Assembly: GCF_002257565.1 (NCBI RefSeq)
Contig: NZ_CP022736.1
Coordinates: forward strand, 124,001-188,000
DNA: 64,000 bases
Direction of reading: 5' to 3'
Source: Herbaspirillum sp. meg3
GTDB taxonomy: Bacteria > Pseudomonadota > Gammaproteobacteria > Burkholderiales > Burkholderiaceae_D
Numbering within the stretch: position 1 is the first letter of the stretch; each line of letters starts with the position of its first letter. Both the position numbers and the translations under genes were made by a program. This document shows positions 53,906 to 63,673 of this stretch, in pieces. The notes under the pieces are model-generated. The model had not been told where the DNA came from and did not search any database. It saw only the letters and a program-made list of their open reading frames with translations.

Positions 53906-55102
53906 TTAACCCAATTTACACATGGTCTTGTCGAGCGCGAGGAACGACTTGCCGGACGAGATGATGTCCGCATAGTCGTTCTTGTTGCGCATCTTCGACT
54001 TTGCCTTGCCCTTGAGCAGGTAGTAGTTCTTGATGACCTGATGATCGCCCTTGCGGATTTCCTCGGTGCCGGTCAGGCCTTCGTACTTCATGCCTTCCAT
54101 CGCCGCGATGACCGCTTTTGGATCGGTGCTGTTGGCCTTGATGATGGCGTCGAGCATGATCTTGGTACAGATGTAGGAACCGGCCAGGCTGTAGTTCGGA
54201 TCGATCTTCAGGTTGCTGTTGACCAGTTGCACGAACTCTTTGTTGAATGGCGAATCGATGGCGTGCCAGTATTGCGCGCCGAAGTAGACGCCGTCGCAGA
54301 TGTCCGCGCCCAGTGTTTCGAACTGTTCCAGACCCGAGGCCCAGGCCATCAGGATGGTGCAGTTGTTCTTCATGCCGAAGCTGACCGCCTGGCGCAGCGT
54401 ATCCGACGATTGCGAACCGAAATTCAACAATAACAGGACGTCCGGCTTGGCGGCCATGGCATTGGTGAGGTAGCCGCTGAATTCTTTTTCGGCGAGCGAG
54501 TGATAGCTGTTGCCGACGTGCTCGATGCCTTTTTCCTTGAAGATCGCCTTTGCCGCATTCAGCAGGCCATCGCCGAAAACATATTGCGGCGTGATGGTGT
54601 ACCAGCGTTTTGCATTGGGCATTTTTTCCAGCAGCGGACGCACGGTTTGCTCGATCGCACCGAAGGTCGGCACCGACCAGCGGAACGTGGCGCGGTTGCA
54701 ATCGCTGCCGGTGATTTCATCAGCGCCTGCGGTGGTGATGAAAATGCTGCCGCCTTTTTCTGCTTCCTTGCCCATTGCCAGCGCTTCGCCGGAGAGAATG
54801 CCGCCTGCGAAAAAGCGCGTGCCTTTCTCCATCGTCTCTTGCATCTTGCGCACGGCAGTCGCCGGTTTTCCTTCCGTGTCCAGCGTGGTGTAGCTCAGGT
54901 TCTTGCCGAGCACCTTGCCGTATTTTTGCAGCGCCAGCTTCATGCCCATGTCGGCGTATTTGCCATTGGCGGCGAACGGACCGGACATCGGCACCGGGCA
55001 ACCAAACTGGATTGCATCGGCTTGTGCAAACACATCGGTGTAGGACAGCGCACCGGGTGCGGCGAGTGCGGACAGCTTGAGAAAATCACGACGATTCATC
55101 AT
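53906..55102 (-). CDS. LIV-type periplasmic substrate-binding protein with a Tat-like signal
   Basis: 398 aa. The start MMNRRDFLKLSALAAPGALS carries RRDFLK, a twin-arginine export motif, then a short hydrophobic core ending near VFA; export in folded form is therefore likely. GGAG lies 8 nt upstream. The mature protein is a type I binding protein of the leucine/amide family (IQFGCPVPMSGPFAANGKYADMGMKLAL, FFAGGILSGEALAMGKEAEKGG). It should set the specificity of the importer encoded downstream. First gene of the eight-gene operon. Confidence 0.92.
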   Translation of the reverse strand: MMNRRDFLKLSALAAPGALSYTDVFAQADAIQFGCPVPMSGPFAANGKYADMGMKLALQKYGKVLGKNLSYTTLDTEGKPATAVRKMQETMEKGTRFFAGGILSGEALAMGKEAEKGGSIFITTAGADEITGSDCNRATFRWSVPTFGAIEQTVRPLLEKMPNAKRWYTITPQYVFGDGLLNAAKAIFKEKGIEHVGNSYHSLAEKEFSGYLTNAMAAKPDVLLLLNFGSQSSDTLRQAVSFGMKNNCTILMAWASGLEQFETLGADICDGVYFGAQYWHAIDSPFNKEFVQLVNSNLKIDPNYSLAGSYICTKIMLDAIIKANSTDPKAVIAAMEGMKYEGLTGTEEIRKGDHQVIKNYYLLKGKAKSKMRNKNDYADIISSGKSFLALDKTMCKLG

Positions 55103-55254
55103 ATTCACATCTCCAAAAATGACTGCGCATTGAAAGTATTGGTAAGCAACATCGAGCAAAAATCGATCAGCTGAAAAGCTATTGATCCGAGATTGTATGA
55201 CGCAAGTTCTATGCCCGTGACGACGCAAAATCAAGCATCGGAGCGATAGAAAAT

Positions 55255-55380
55255 TTACTGCCGGAACACGTGGAAATGCACTGCGTTTACCTGAGTAAAA
55301 ACAGTGTGGTGATGAAGGTTTTTCGACCTTGCGCGCATGCGTATGTGCGAGCGCTGCAAACCATGATGACGATGGATCAT
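55255..55380 (-). CDS. Possible 41-residue His-rich leader ORF upstream of the importer operon
   Basis: From the ATG at 55378-55380 to TAA at 55255-55257 the frame encodes MIHRHHGLQRSHIRMRARSK followed by NLHHHTVFTQVNAVHFHVFRQ: 9 His and 6 Arg of 41. An ideal ribosome site, AGGAGGAG, lies 5-8 nt upstream. It precedes the binding-protein gene by about 150 bp, on the same strand. An imperfect stem (GATC..AGCT-TTTC-AGCT-GATC) followed by GATTTTTG lies in between. It could be a leader peptide or a small basic protein; unproven. Confidence 0.35.
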   Translation of the reverse strand: MIHRHHGLQRSHIRMRARSKNLHHHTVFTQVNAVHFHVFRQ

Positions 55381-55392
55381 GTTGCTCCTCCT

Positions 55393-55670
55393 GATTTAAT
55401 GTCTCTGTTTGTTTTTGTACTTCGTTTTTAATTTTTTACTGCTGCGAATGCTGGCATGTGCATGTCTTTTAGCATGCCTGCTCTTGGTTTTTTCGCGTTA
55501 CTGCATGCTACGTGAATTAGCTGCTGCGTTGATTTTTCTTTTGATGAATTTAATTCTCCAATTTCGTCAATGTCGGTGCGTTTTTAACATCACTTTGCAC
55601 CATCAATTCCCTCTGCTGCACCAATACTTCACGTCGCCAAATTCAATGTGGAAATCAATAGTGAAAACAG
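55393..55670. other. AT-rich stretch without a credible gene
   Basis: T-rich on the plus strand (runs such as GTTTGTTTTTG and TTTTTAATTTTTT), clearly poorer in GC than its surroundings. It separates the importer operon from the mmsA terminator. A hydrophobic open frame (55409-55681, plus) has no proper start and unnatural Leu/Cys composition. The minus strand probably holds the importer-operon promoter, but I cannot place it. Confidence 0.5.
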
Positions 55671-55672
55671 CG

Positions 55673-55700
55673 ACGGCATGAGGTTCGCTCATGCCGTTTT
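55673..55700 (-). terminator. Hairpin terminator after mmsA
   Basis: 10-bp stem ACGGCATGAG/CTCATGCCGT with loop GTTCG, 54 bp beyond the mmsA stop. On the plus strand it is followed by T4; on the minus strand, the mmsA direction, the T-tract is imperfect (CGCTGTTTTC). Confidence 0.6.
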
Positions 55701-55750
55701 GCTCTACTGACCAACTGCTGTTTTCATCGCATTTTCAAATGAACTCAGAC

Positions 55751-57244
<1,494 letters not shown>

Positions 57245-57265
57245 GCTGATTTGTTTCCTTGGTTC

Positions 57266-58588
57266 TTAATCTAATGTTTTCAAAATCGCAGCAAGCTTGC
57301 CGAACAGTTCGTCGATGTGTTTCTTCTCGATGACCAGCGGTGGTGACAAGGCGATGATGTCGCCGGTCACGCGGATCAGGATGCCGTCGTTGAAGGCGCG
57401 GCGGAAGGCGTCGTAGGCGCGTGCACCCGGCTTGCCGGGAATCGATGCCAGTTCGATGCCGGCGATCATGCCGATGGTGCGGATGTCGATCACGTTCGGC
57501 AGTCCACGCAGCGAATGCGCCGCTTCCTGGAAATAGTCGGAGACGCTCTGAGCGTGTTCGAGGATGCCGTCCTGCTCGAAGATGTCGAGCGAGGCCAGAC
57601 CGGCGGCGCAGGCCAGCGGGTGGCCGGAATAGGTGTAGCCGTGGAACAGTTCGATGCCGTCTGGGCCGTGCATGAAAGCGTCATGCACATGCGGTTTGAC
57701 GAACACCGCGCCCATCGGCACCACGCCGTTGGTCAGGCCCTTGGCGGTCGTGAACAGATCCGGTTCGACATCGAAGTAGTCGGAAGCGAACGGCGTGCCG
57801 AGGCGGCCGAAGCCGGTGATGACTTCATCGAAAATCAGCAAGATGCCGTGTTTGGTGCACAGCTCGCGCAGACGCTTGAGGTAACCCTTGGGAGGAATCA
57901 GCACGCCGGTGGAGCCGGCGACCGGCTCGACGATGACGGCGGCGATGTTGGATGCATCGTGCAGTGTGACCAGACGCTCCAGCTCATCGGCCAGGTGCGT
58001 GCCGTATTCCGGCTCGCCCTTGGTGAAGGCATTCTTTTCCAGGTTGTGCGTGTGCGGCAGGTGATCCACGCCTTGCAGCAGCGCCGAGTTGAAGGTCTTG
58101 CGATTGCCGCCGATGCCGCCGACCGACATGCCGCCGAAACCGACGCCATGGTAGCCGCGCTCACGGCCGATCAGGCGGGTACGGGTCGCGTCGCCACGGG
58201 TGCGGTGATACGCCAGGGCAATTTTCAGGGCGGTGTCGACCGCTTCCGAGCCGGAACCTGTGTAGAACACTTGTGAAAAACGGTTGCCGGTGTATTGCTT
58301 CAGGCGTTCAGCCAGTTCAAATGCCATGGGATGGCCGAGCTGGAAGGAGGGGGCGTAATCGAGTGTCGCCACGGCCTTTTGCACGGCGGAGACGATCTTC
58401 GGCTGGGCGTGACCCAGCGGTACGCACCACAGGCCGGCGGTGCCGTCGAGGATGGGGTTGCCGGCGTCGTCGCGGTAATACATGCCTTCCGCCGAGACCA
58501 GCATGCGCGGGCTGGCCTTGAAGTTGCGGTTGGCGGTATAGGGCATCCAGTAAGCGGACAGATCGGAAGAAGACAATGGTTTGTTCAT
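57266..58588 (-). CDS. aptA: Omega-amino acid (beta-alanine):pyruvate aminotransferase
   Basis: 440 aa from MNKPLSSSDLSAYWMPYTAN; further upstream codons are open but unlike the family. Class III PLP aminotransferase with Asp254 in LIFDEVITGFGR and the Schiff-base Lys283 in FTTAKGLTNGVVPMGAV. The start WMPYTANRNFKASPR is characteristic of omega-amino acid:pyruvate transaminases that act on beta-alanine and related omega-amines. Operon with mmsA and divergent from a MocR regulator. Confidence 0.92.
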   Translation of the reverse strand: MNKPLSSSDLSAYWMPYTANRNFKASPRMLVSAEGMYYRDDAGNPILDGTAGLWCVPLGHAQPKIVSAVQKAVATLDYAPSFQLGHPMAFELAERLKQYTGNRFSQVFYTGSGSEAVDTALKIALAYHRTRGDATRTRLIGRERGYHGVGFGGMSVGGIGGNRKTFNSALLQGVDHLPHTHNLEKNAFTKGEPEYGTHLADELERLVTLHDASNIAAVIVEPVAGSTGVLIPPKGYLKRLRELCTKHGILLIFDEVITGFGRLGTPFASDYFDVEPDLFTTAKGLTNGVVPMGAVFVKPHVHDAFMHGPDGIELFHGYTYSGHPLACAAGLASLDIFEQDGILEHAQSVSDYFQEAAHSLRGLPNVIDIRTIGMIAGIELASIPGKPGARAYDAFRRAFNDGILIRVTGDIIALSPPLVIEKKHIDELFGKLAAILKTLD

Positions 58589-58690
58589 TTCAGGCGCACC
58601 TTGGAGGGTTGACGAAACAAGAGTTAACGAAACAGGAATGGATAGGCGATCGTTGGAATGATCAATGAGACGATTATTGCGAGACGCGGC

Positions 58691-58757
58691 CGGTATTGTT
58701 AGATACACTTTGGAATTAACTTGAAAACTGTATTGTTTAATTCAACAATCTGTATTG
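58691..58757. promoter_or_regulatory. Predicted MocR operator: direct repeats CTGTATTG
   Basis: CTGTATTG occurs at 58728-58735 and 58750-58757 (22 bp apart, two helical turns) and a one-mismatch copy CGGTATTG at 58691-58698. Between the first two lies an inverted repeat ATTGTT-N6-AACAAT (58732-58749). MocR proteins typically bind direct repeats in the divergent promoter region of their targets. The remainder of the 237-bp gap shows nothing further. Confidence 0.65.
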
Positions 58758-58825
58758 ATAACAGTTGTCGGCAAGGCAAGCGAGCGAAGGGGCACGCGTC
58801 GGCGACACGGTGTAGCGAGGGCAAG

Positions 58826-60244
58826 ATGGCAAAGGTGCAGCGCGAGGCGGTTTATCTGACGCTGGAACGAAACGGCGTAGTTCGGCTGGTCGAGCAGGTG
58901 GTGAGCGGATTGGCGCAATCGATCGAGCAGGGCAGCCTGCGCTCGGGCGAGCGCTTGCCCTCCGTGAGGCAATTTGCAGAATCGCACGCGATCGGCGCGT
59001 CCACCGTTGTCGAGGCTTACGAGCAACTGGTGGCGCGCGGCCTGCTGGTGGCGCGGCGTGGTGCGGGTTTCTTCATCGCGCCCAAAGGCACCAACATTCC
59101 GCCCAGCCTGGCGTTCACGCCGCCGGAGCCGGTCATCGACTCTGCCTGGCTATTGTCGGAAATGTTTGCCGACGAGCGCGTACCGATCAAGGCCGGTTGC
59201 GGCTGGCTGCCGGGAAAATGGCTGGACGATGAAGGCCTGCATCAGGCCGAACGCCGCATCATCCGCTCGCCCGGTGCGCAGCAGGTCGGCTACGGGCATC
59301 CCTACGGCTACGCGCCGTTGCGCCAGATCATCTGCCAGTTCATGGCGAACTGGTCGCTGGAGGTTTCGCTCGATCAGGTGCTGACGTCACACGGCGCGAC
59401 GCAGGGCCTGGATCTGATCATCCGCACCATGGTCAAGCGTGGCGACACGGTACTGGTCGACGATCCCGGTTATTGCAATCTGATCGCCATGCTGAAGATG
59501 GCCGACCTCAACGTCATCGGTATTCCGCGCACGCCCACCGGTGTCGACACCGAGATGCTGGAGACGCTGGCGCGCACGCACAAGCCAAAGCTCTTTTTCA
59601 CTACCAGCGTGTTGCACAACCCGACCGGCACTTCGTATACGCCAGCCTGCGCCATGCGCGTGCTGCAGGCAGCGGAAAGGCACGGATTCTGGGTGGTGGA
59701 AGATGATATTTTCCGCGAGCTGGGCCAGCCGACCGATCCGATGCTGGCGGCGCTTGATGGCTTGCAGCGCGTGATTTATGTCGGCAGCTATTCCAAGACC
59801 ATCGCGCCGTCGCTGCGGCTCGGCTTCATCGCCTGCCAGCGCGATCTGGCGCGCCAGCTGGTGCATACCAAGATGGTACTGAGTCTGACCAATTCCGAAA
59901 TCAACGAACGCCTGGTGCATAGCGTGCTGACCGAGGGCCATCATCGCCGCCACGTCGAGAATCTGGCGGCATCCTTGCTGAATGCGCAATCGCGCGTCAA
60001 CGGCAGGCTCAGCGAGACCGGCCTGACACCGTTCACGACGCCGCGCGGCGGCATGTTTTCGTGGGCCAAACTGGATGGTTGTGAACTGAGCGCGCGTGAG
60101 ATCGCCGATCGCGCGCGGCAGAAGGGAATCTGGCTGGCGCCGGGAGAATTTTTCCACCTCACACCGCCGGACGAACCGTGGTTCCGTTTCAATGTAGCGT
60201 ACGCGGATGCGCCTGAGCTGTATGAATTTTTCCGCACATTGTGA
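58826..60244 (+). CDS. MocR/PdxR-type regulator (GntR helix-turn-helix fused to aminotransferase fold)
   Basis: 472 aa from MAKVQREAVYL, with GAGGG 5 nt upstream. The N-terminal GntR winged helix (GSLRSGERLPSVRQFAESHAIGASTVVEAYEQLVARGL, about 36-73) is linked to a class I aminotransferase-like domain with the PLP lysine Lys324 in GSYSKTIAPSLRLGF and PTGTSYT. Such regulators sense PLP and an amine ligand. Divergent position indicates control of aptA-mmsA, probably in response to beta-alanine or a related omega-amino acid (inference). Confidence 0.92.
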   Translation: MAKVQREAVYLTLERNGVVRLVEQVVSGLAQSIEQGSLRSGERLPSVRQFAESHAIGASTVVEAYEQLVARGLLVARRGAGFFIAPKGTNIPPSLAFTPPEPVIDSAWLLSEMFADERVPIKAGCGWLPGKWLDDEGLHQAERRIIRSPGAQQVGYGHPYGYAPLRQIICQFMANWSLEVSLDQVLTSHGATQGLDLIIRTMVKRGDTVLVDDPGYCNLIAMLKMADLNVIGIPRTPTGVDTEMLETLARTHKPKLFFTTSVLHNPTGTSYTPACAMRVLQAAERHGFWVVEDDIFRELGQPTDPMLAALDGLQRVIYVGSYSKTIAPSLRLGFIACQRDLARQLVHTKMVLSLTNSEINERLVHSVLTEGHHRRHVENLAASLLNAQSRVNGRLSETGLTPFTTPRGGMFSWAKLDGCELSAREIADRARQKGIWLAPGEFFHLTPPDEPWFRFNVAYADAPELYEFFRTL

Positions 60245-60285
60245 TGTCTAGATCTTTCCATTCACCACTCATTTGATGACGCCTG

Positions 60286-60942
60286 ATGCAAAAATTTAAC
60301 TCTGACTACGCAAGTTCGGCGGGCATTCGCGCCGTGGTATTCGATTTCGGCGGCGTGCTGTTCGACTGGAATCCGCTGCACTTGTATCAACAACTGATTC
60401 CTGATGCCGCGGAGCGCGAGCATTTTCTGACCAACGTGTGTTCGCCCGACTGGAACATCCGTCAGGACGGCGGCCGCACGCTCAAGGATGGCACGGAATT
60501 GCTGGTGGCGGAACATCCGCAACACGAGCCGATGATTCGCGCCTTTTACGATCGCTGGACTGAAATGCTGCGCGGGCCGCTGCATGACGGCGTGGAATTG
60601 CTGCGCACTTTGCATGAGAAGGAAGTGCCGCTGTTCGGTCTCACCAACTGGTCGTCCGAGACGTTTCCGTATGCACTGGCGAACTACGATTTTCTGCAAA
60701 TCTTTCGCGACATCGTCGTGTCGGGTACCGAGCAATGCATCAAGCCGGACGACGTGATTTATCAGATAGCACTGACGCGTTATGGCAAGCATCTGAGCAA
60801 TCTGAAGCCGTCGGAACTGGTCTTCCTTGATGACTCCGCCAAAAACGTGGAAGCAGCACGCCGTCTCGGCTGGCATGCGATTCATCATGTCGATTGCGCC
60901 GAGACGGTGAAACAGCTGCGTGAGCTGGGGCTACCCGTTTAA
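60286..60942 (+). CDS. HAD-IA family hydrolase
   Basis: 218 aa. Motif I is VVFDFGGVLFDW with nucleophile Asp20 but Gly at the usual general-acid position (Asp22); motif II LTNWS; Lys in CIKPDD; motif IV VFLDDSAKNVEAAR. The DFGGVL form is common in the YihX/epoxide-hydrolase-N-terminal-like branch, so activity is not excluded. Substrate unknown. It begins 41 bp after the MocR gene, without a clear ribosome site, and ends 15 bp from the convergent DsbA-family gene. Confidence 0.85.
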   Translation: MQKFNSDYASSAGIRAVVFDFGGVLFDWNPLHLYQQLIPDAAEREHFLTNVCSPDWNIRQDGGRTLKDGTELLVAEHPQHEPMIRAFYDRWTEMLRGPLHDGVELLRTLHEKEVPLFGLTNWSSETFPYALANYDFLQIFRDIVVSGTEQCIKPDDVIYQIALTRYGKHLSNLKPSELVFLDDSAKNVEAARRLGWHAIHHVDCAETVKQLRELGLPV

Positions 60943-60957
60943 TCTTTTCCGGCAGAC

Positions 60958-61623
60958 TTAACGGTGCGTGTACGTGGCGAGATGTTCGCGCCACGCGTCG
61001 GGTTCGCCCAGCCAACGGCCGGCGTCGAGCATCTCAAAACGGCCGTCCTGTTCCAGCACAAAAGTCGGAAATCCATGACCGCCGACCTGTGCCAGCAAGC
61101 GGCGGCTGGCGGTGATGTGTCGCTGTAATTCTTCCTCGCCGATGCGTGCATATGTCTGTACGAATACGTCGCCATCCAATCCCAGTTCTTCCGCCAGCGC
61201 GCGCAACACATCTGCGTCGGCAATACGTTGGCCTTCCACGTAATGCGCAACCTGCAAACGCGAGAGCATGTCGAGGCCGCGTCCGGCCACTTCGTCCACC
61301 GCCAGAATCGCCCTGATCGGCGGCGCCGAATCGAAGACGGCGGTCTCGTCCAGCAGCAGGCCGTTGAAGTAGTCATCTCCGAATTTCTGGCCCGTCAGTT
61401 CTGCAATCCGATGGTCATGCGGCATCACGTAATTGCGCAAGGACGGGCTGACTTGCTTGCGGTTGGCGCCGGTCATCATGCCGCCGCCGTGGCCGATCAC
61501 CGGCATGACGCCGCGCGCCGCCGCCGCCAGTGGCGCGGCGCCGTAGCACCAGCCGCACAGGGGATCGTAGATGTAATGCAGCGTGGTGGTGCTATCAGTG
61601 CTGCTGGTGTTGTGTGTGCTCAT
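60958..61623 (-). CDS. DsbA family thioredoxin-fold protein
   Basis: 221 aa from MSTHNTSSTD, with GAGGAA 8 nt upstream. N-terminal YIYDPLCGWCYGAAPL has a C23-G-W-C26 motif of the DsbA/FrnE-like branch, and GHGFPTFVLEQDG supplies the cis-proline loop. No signal peptide, so cytosolic. It lies downstream of the beta-lactamase-fold gene on the same strand with a hairpin between them. Role (oxidoreductase or isomerase) unknown. Confidence 0.83.
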   Translation of the reverse strand: MSTHNTSSTDSTTTLHYIYDPLCGWCYGAAPLAAAARGVMPVIGHGGGMMTGANRKQVSPSLRNYVMPHDHRIAELTGQKFGDDYFNGLLLDETAVFDSAPPIRAILAVDEVAGRGLDMLSRLQVAHYVEGQRIADADVLRALAEELGLDGDVFVQTYARIGEEELQRHITASRRLLAQVGGHGFPTFVLEQDGRFEMLDAGRWLGEPDAWREHLATYTHR

Positions 61624-61658
61624 GATGTGTTTCCTCAAGACAGATCCTTGATCTGACG

Positions 61659-61690
61659 CAAATCGCCGGCGCATGTGCACCGGCGATTTG
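61659..61690. terminator. Strong hairpin between the beta-lactamase-fold gene and the DsbA-family gene
   Basis: Perfect 11-bp stem (CAAATCGCCGG/CCGGCGATTTG) around a 10-nt loop, but without a T-tract on either side. It may attenuate transcription or protect mRNA ends rather than act as a full terminator. Confidence 0.5.
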
Positions 61691-61723
61691 AGACAAGACC
61701 GCGTCAACTAACGTTGAAACGTG

Positions 61724-62629
61724 TTACCACTTCATCTCGCCTTTGGCGACCTTGGCGCACAGTTCCAGCACCGAAAGATTGGTCGCGTTGGGATAGCGCG
61801 CTTTCATGGCGGCGATCAGTGCGGTGGAGTCGGCCGCTTTGGCGGTTTCCTCGTCGAAGGCCTTGATGTAATCGCGGGTGTATTTCACCGAGGCGATGGT
61901 CATCGGTGCGCCTGCGGCGTAATGGCCGGGGACGACGGTTTTGGGTTTCAGCTTCTCGATGCGGGAGAGTGTGCCGAGCCAATCCTTGTGCGATTTTGCG
62001 CCTTGGGTATCGGCCATCCAGACATGCTCATTGCCGTCGACAACCACCCCGCCGACGACTGCCTTGATCGACGGAATCCAGACGAAGCTGCGCTCAGGCT
62101 GCGGTCCGTCGAGACCGATCACTTGCAGCTTCTTGCCTTCCAGCGTGAGTGTATTGCCCTCAAGGACATCCGGCACGATGGTTTGCTTAGGCGCATCGGC
62201 GCCCAGCTTCGGTCCCCAGAAGGCCAGCTTGTGGGCGACGGTTTCCTTGATATGCGCTACGGTTTGCGGCGTTGCCAGGATCTTCACGTCAGGATAAGCG
62301 GCCTTGATGGTGTCGAGGCCGAAGTAGTAGTCGGGGTCGCCGTGGCTGACATACACCGCAACCAGTTTCTTGCCGCTGGCGCGGATCTTCTCGACGACTT
62401 GTTCCGCCTGCGTGCGGCCGAATTGCGCGTCGACCAGAATTGCATCCTGTTTGCCGGTGACCAGCACCGAGCTGACCGGGAACAGTGCGCTGTCGCCGGG
62501 ATTGTAGACGTCCAGCTTGAGGGCGTCGTTGGATGCTGTCGTTGCGGCGGCGGCGGTGCCGGCGAAGATGCCGAATGCGGCAGTCAGCGCCAGCAGCGGC
62601 CGGGAAATTGTGCGAAAGCTTAAATGCAT
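61724..62629 (-). CDS. Secreted metallo-beta-lactamase fold protein with altered metal motif
   Basis: 301 aa from MHLSFRTISR, chosen because GGAG lies 8 nt upstream (a second ATG two codons earlier is too close). Signal peptide 1-29 ending TAAAA. The fold is recognisable (LVDAQFGRTQAEQVVEKI, VPGHYAAG), but the HxHxDH motif reads H96-G-D98-P-D100-Y-Y: the second and third histidines are missing. Zinc binding and hydrolysis are therefore uncertain. Divergent from a LysR regulator that probably controls it. Confidence 0.83.
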   Translation of the reverse strand: MHLSFRTISRPLLALTAAFGIFAGTAAAATTASNDALKLDVYNPGDSALFPVSSVLVTGKQDAILVDAQFGRTQAEQVVEKIRASGKKLVAVYVSHGDPDYYFGLDTIKAAYPDVKILATPQTVAHIKETVAHKLAFWGPKLGADAPKQTIVPDVLEGNTLTLEGKKLQVIGLDGPQPERSFVWIPSIKAVVGGVVVDGNEHVWMADTQGAKSHKDWLGTLSRIEKLKPKTVVPGHYAAGAPMTIASVKYTRDYIKAFDEETAKAADSTALIAAMKARYPNATNLSVLELCAKVAKGEMKW

Positions 62630-62692
62630 GTTCATCTCTCCAAAACGGTTTACATAGGGAAAAGTGCGACAGACGAAGATTAATGATTTATT

Positions 62693-62731
62693 TGTTTTGG
62701 AAAAACAGCATAATGAAACATAGTTTGTTTC
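62693..62731. promoter_or_regulatory. Two inverted repeats in the divergent LysR / beta-lactamase-fold promoter region
   Basis: TGTTTT-N3-AAAACA at 62693-62707 and GAAACA-N5-TGTTTC at 62715-62731, both perfect, in a 136-bp AT-rich gap. Spacing and symmetry fit a LysR regulator's recognition and activation sites. Confidence 0.6.
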
Positions 62732-62765
62732 TAAAATCGTGCAAATAAATGATGAAAAGCGCAAC

Positions 62766-63665
62766 ATGGACAGATTGACCGCAATGCAGGTGTTTGTGAG
62801 CGTCGTCGACAGTGGCAGCCAATCGGCGGCGGCCTTGCAACTGGACATGTCGCGTCCGGTGATCTCGCGCTATCTGGCGGAGCTGGAGGAGTGGGTTGGT
62901 GCGCGTTTGCTGCATCGAACCACGCGGCGTCTGAGCCTGACGCCGGCCGGCAATGAAATTCTCGAGCGTTGCCGGCAGATGCTGTCCTCCGCGAGCGACC
63001 TGCAGAACGCCGTCAGCCAGCCGCAGCAGGCGCCCAGGGGCTTGCTGCGCATCACCACGACGACTTCATTCGGTCCGCAACTGGCACGCGCCGTCACGGC
63101 TTATTGCAAGCGTTATCCAGGTGTGGCGGTCGATCTCATGATGCTGGATCGTACCGTCAATCTGGTGGAAGAACGCATCGATCTGGCGATCCGCATGACG
63201 ACGCGCCTGGATCCCAGTCTGATCGCGCGCAAACTGTCGGTGTGCCGGTCAACGATCTGCGCATCACCGGATTATTTGCGCGAACACGGCACGCCCAAAA
63301 AGGTGGCCGATCTGGCCCTGCACAACTGCCTGACGCATTCCTACGTCGGAAAGAGCCTGTGGGAGTTTGATCACAAGGGCAAGCAGAGTTCGGTTGCAGT
63401 CAGCGGCAACATCAGCGCCAACGAAGCGATGGTGTTGCTATCGGCCGCACTGGCCGGCGCCGGTATTGCACATTTGCCCGCGTATGCCGCTGCGCCGTAT
63501 GTCGCGTCTGGAAGATTGGTGGCGCTACTGCCGCAGCACGAACCGACCGAACTTGATATTTATGGTGTGTACGCCTCGCGCAAGCACATGCCGGCGACTT
63601 TGCGCACCATGCTGGATTTTTTGGCCGAGCGATTTACCGGCGAACCGGAATGGGGTGAAGGTTAA
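62766..63665 (+). CDS. LysR family transcriptional regulator
   Basis: 299 aa from MDRLTAMQVFVSVVDSGSQ. Winged helix-turn-helix in the first 60 residues (SAAALQLDMSRPVISRYLAELEEWVGARLLHRTTRR) and a periplasmic-binding-like effector domain (about 90-295; GLLRITTTTSFGPQLARAVTAY). Subgroup similar to regulators of small hydrolase/oxidoreductase genes. Probably acts on the divergent beta-lactamase-fold gene and itself; effector unknown. Confidence 0.9.
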   Translation: MDRLTAMQVFVSVVDSGSQSAAALQLDMSRPVISRYLAELEEWVGARLLHRTTRRLSLTPAGNEILERCRQMLSSASDLQNAVSQPQQAPRGLLRITTTTSFGPQLARAVTAYCKRYPGVAVDLMMLDRTVNLVEERIDLAIRMTTRLDPSLIARKLSVCRSTICASPDYLREHGTPKKVADLALHNCLTHSYVGKSLWEFDHKGKQSSVAVSGNISANEAMVLLSAALAGAGIAHLPAYAAAPYVASGRLVALLPQHEPTELDIYGVYASRKHMPATLRTMLDFLAERFTGEPEWGEG

Positions 63666-63673
63666 CGCCGTAG

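Noticed and set aside
55409..55681. Hydrophobic Leu/Cys-rich open frame in the AT-rich gap
   Set aside because: No ATG with a ribosome site, and the composition follows from T-rich DNA read as codons.
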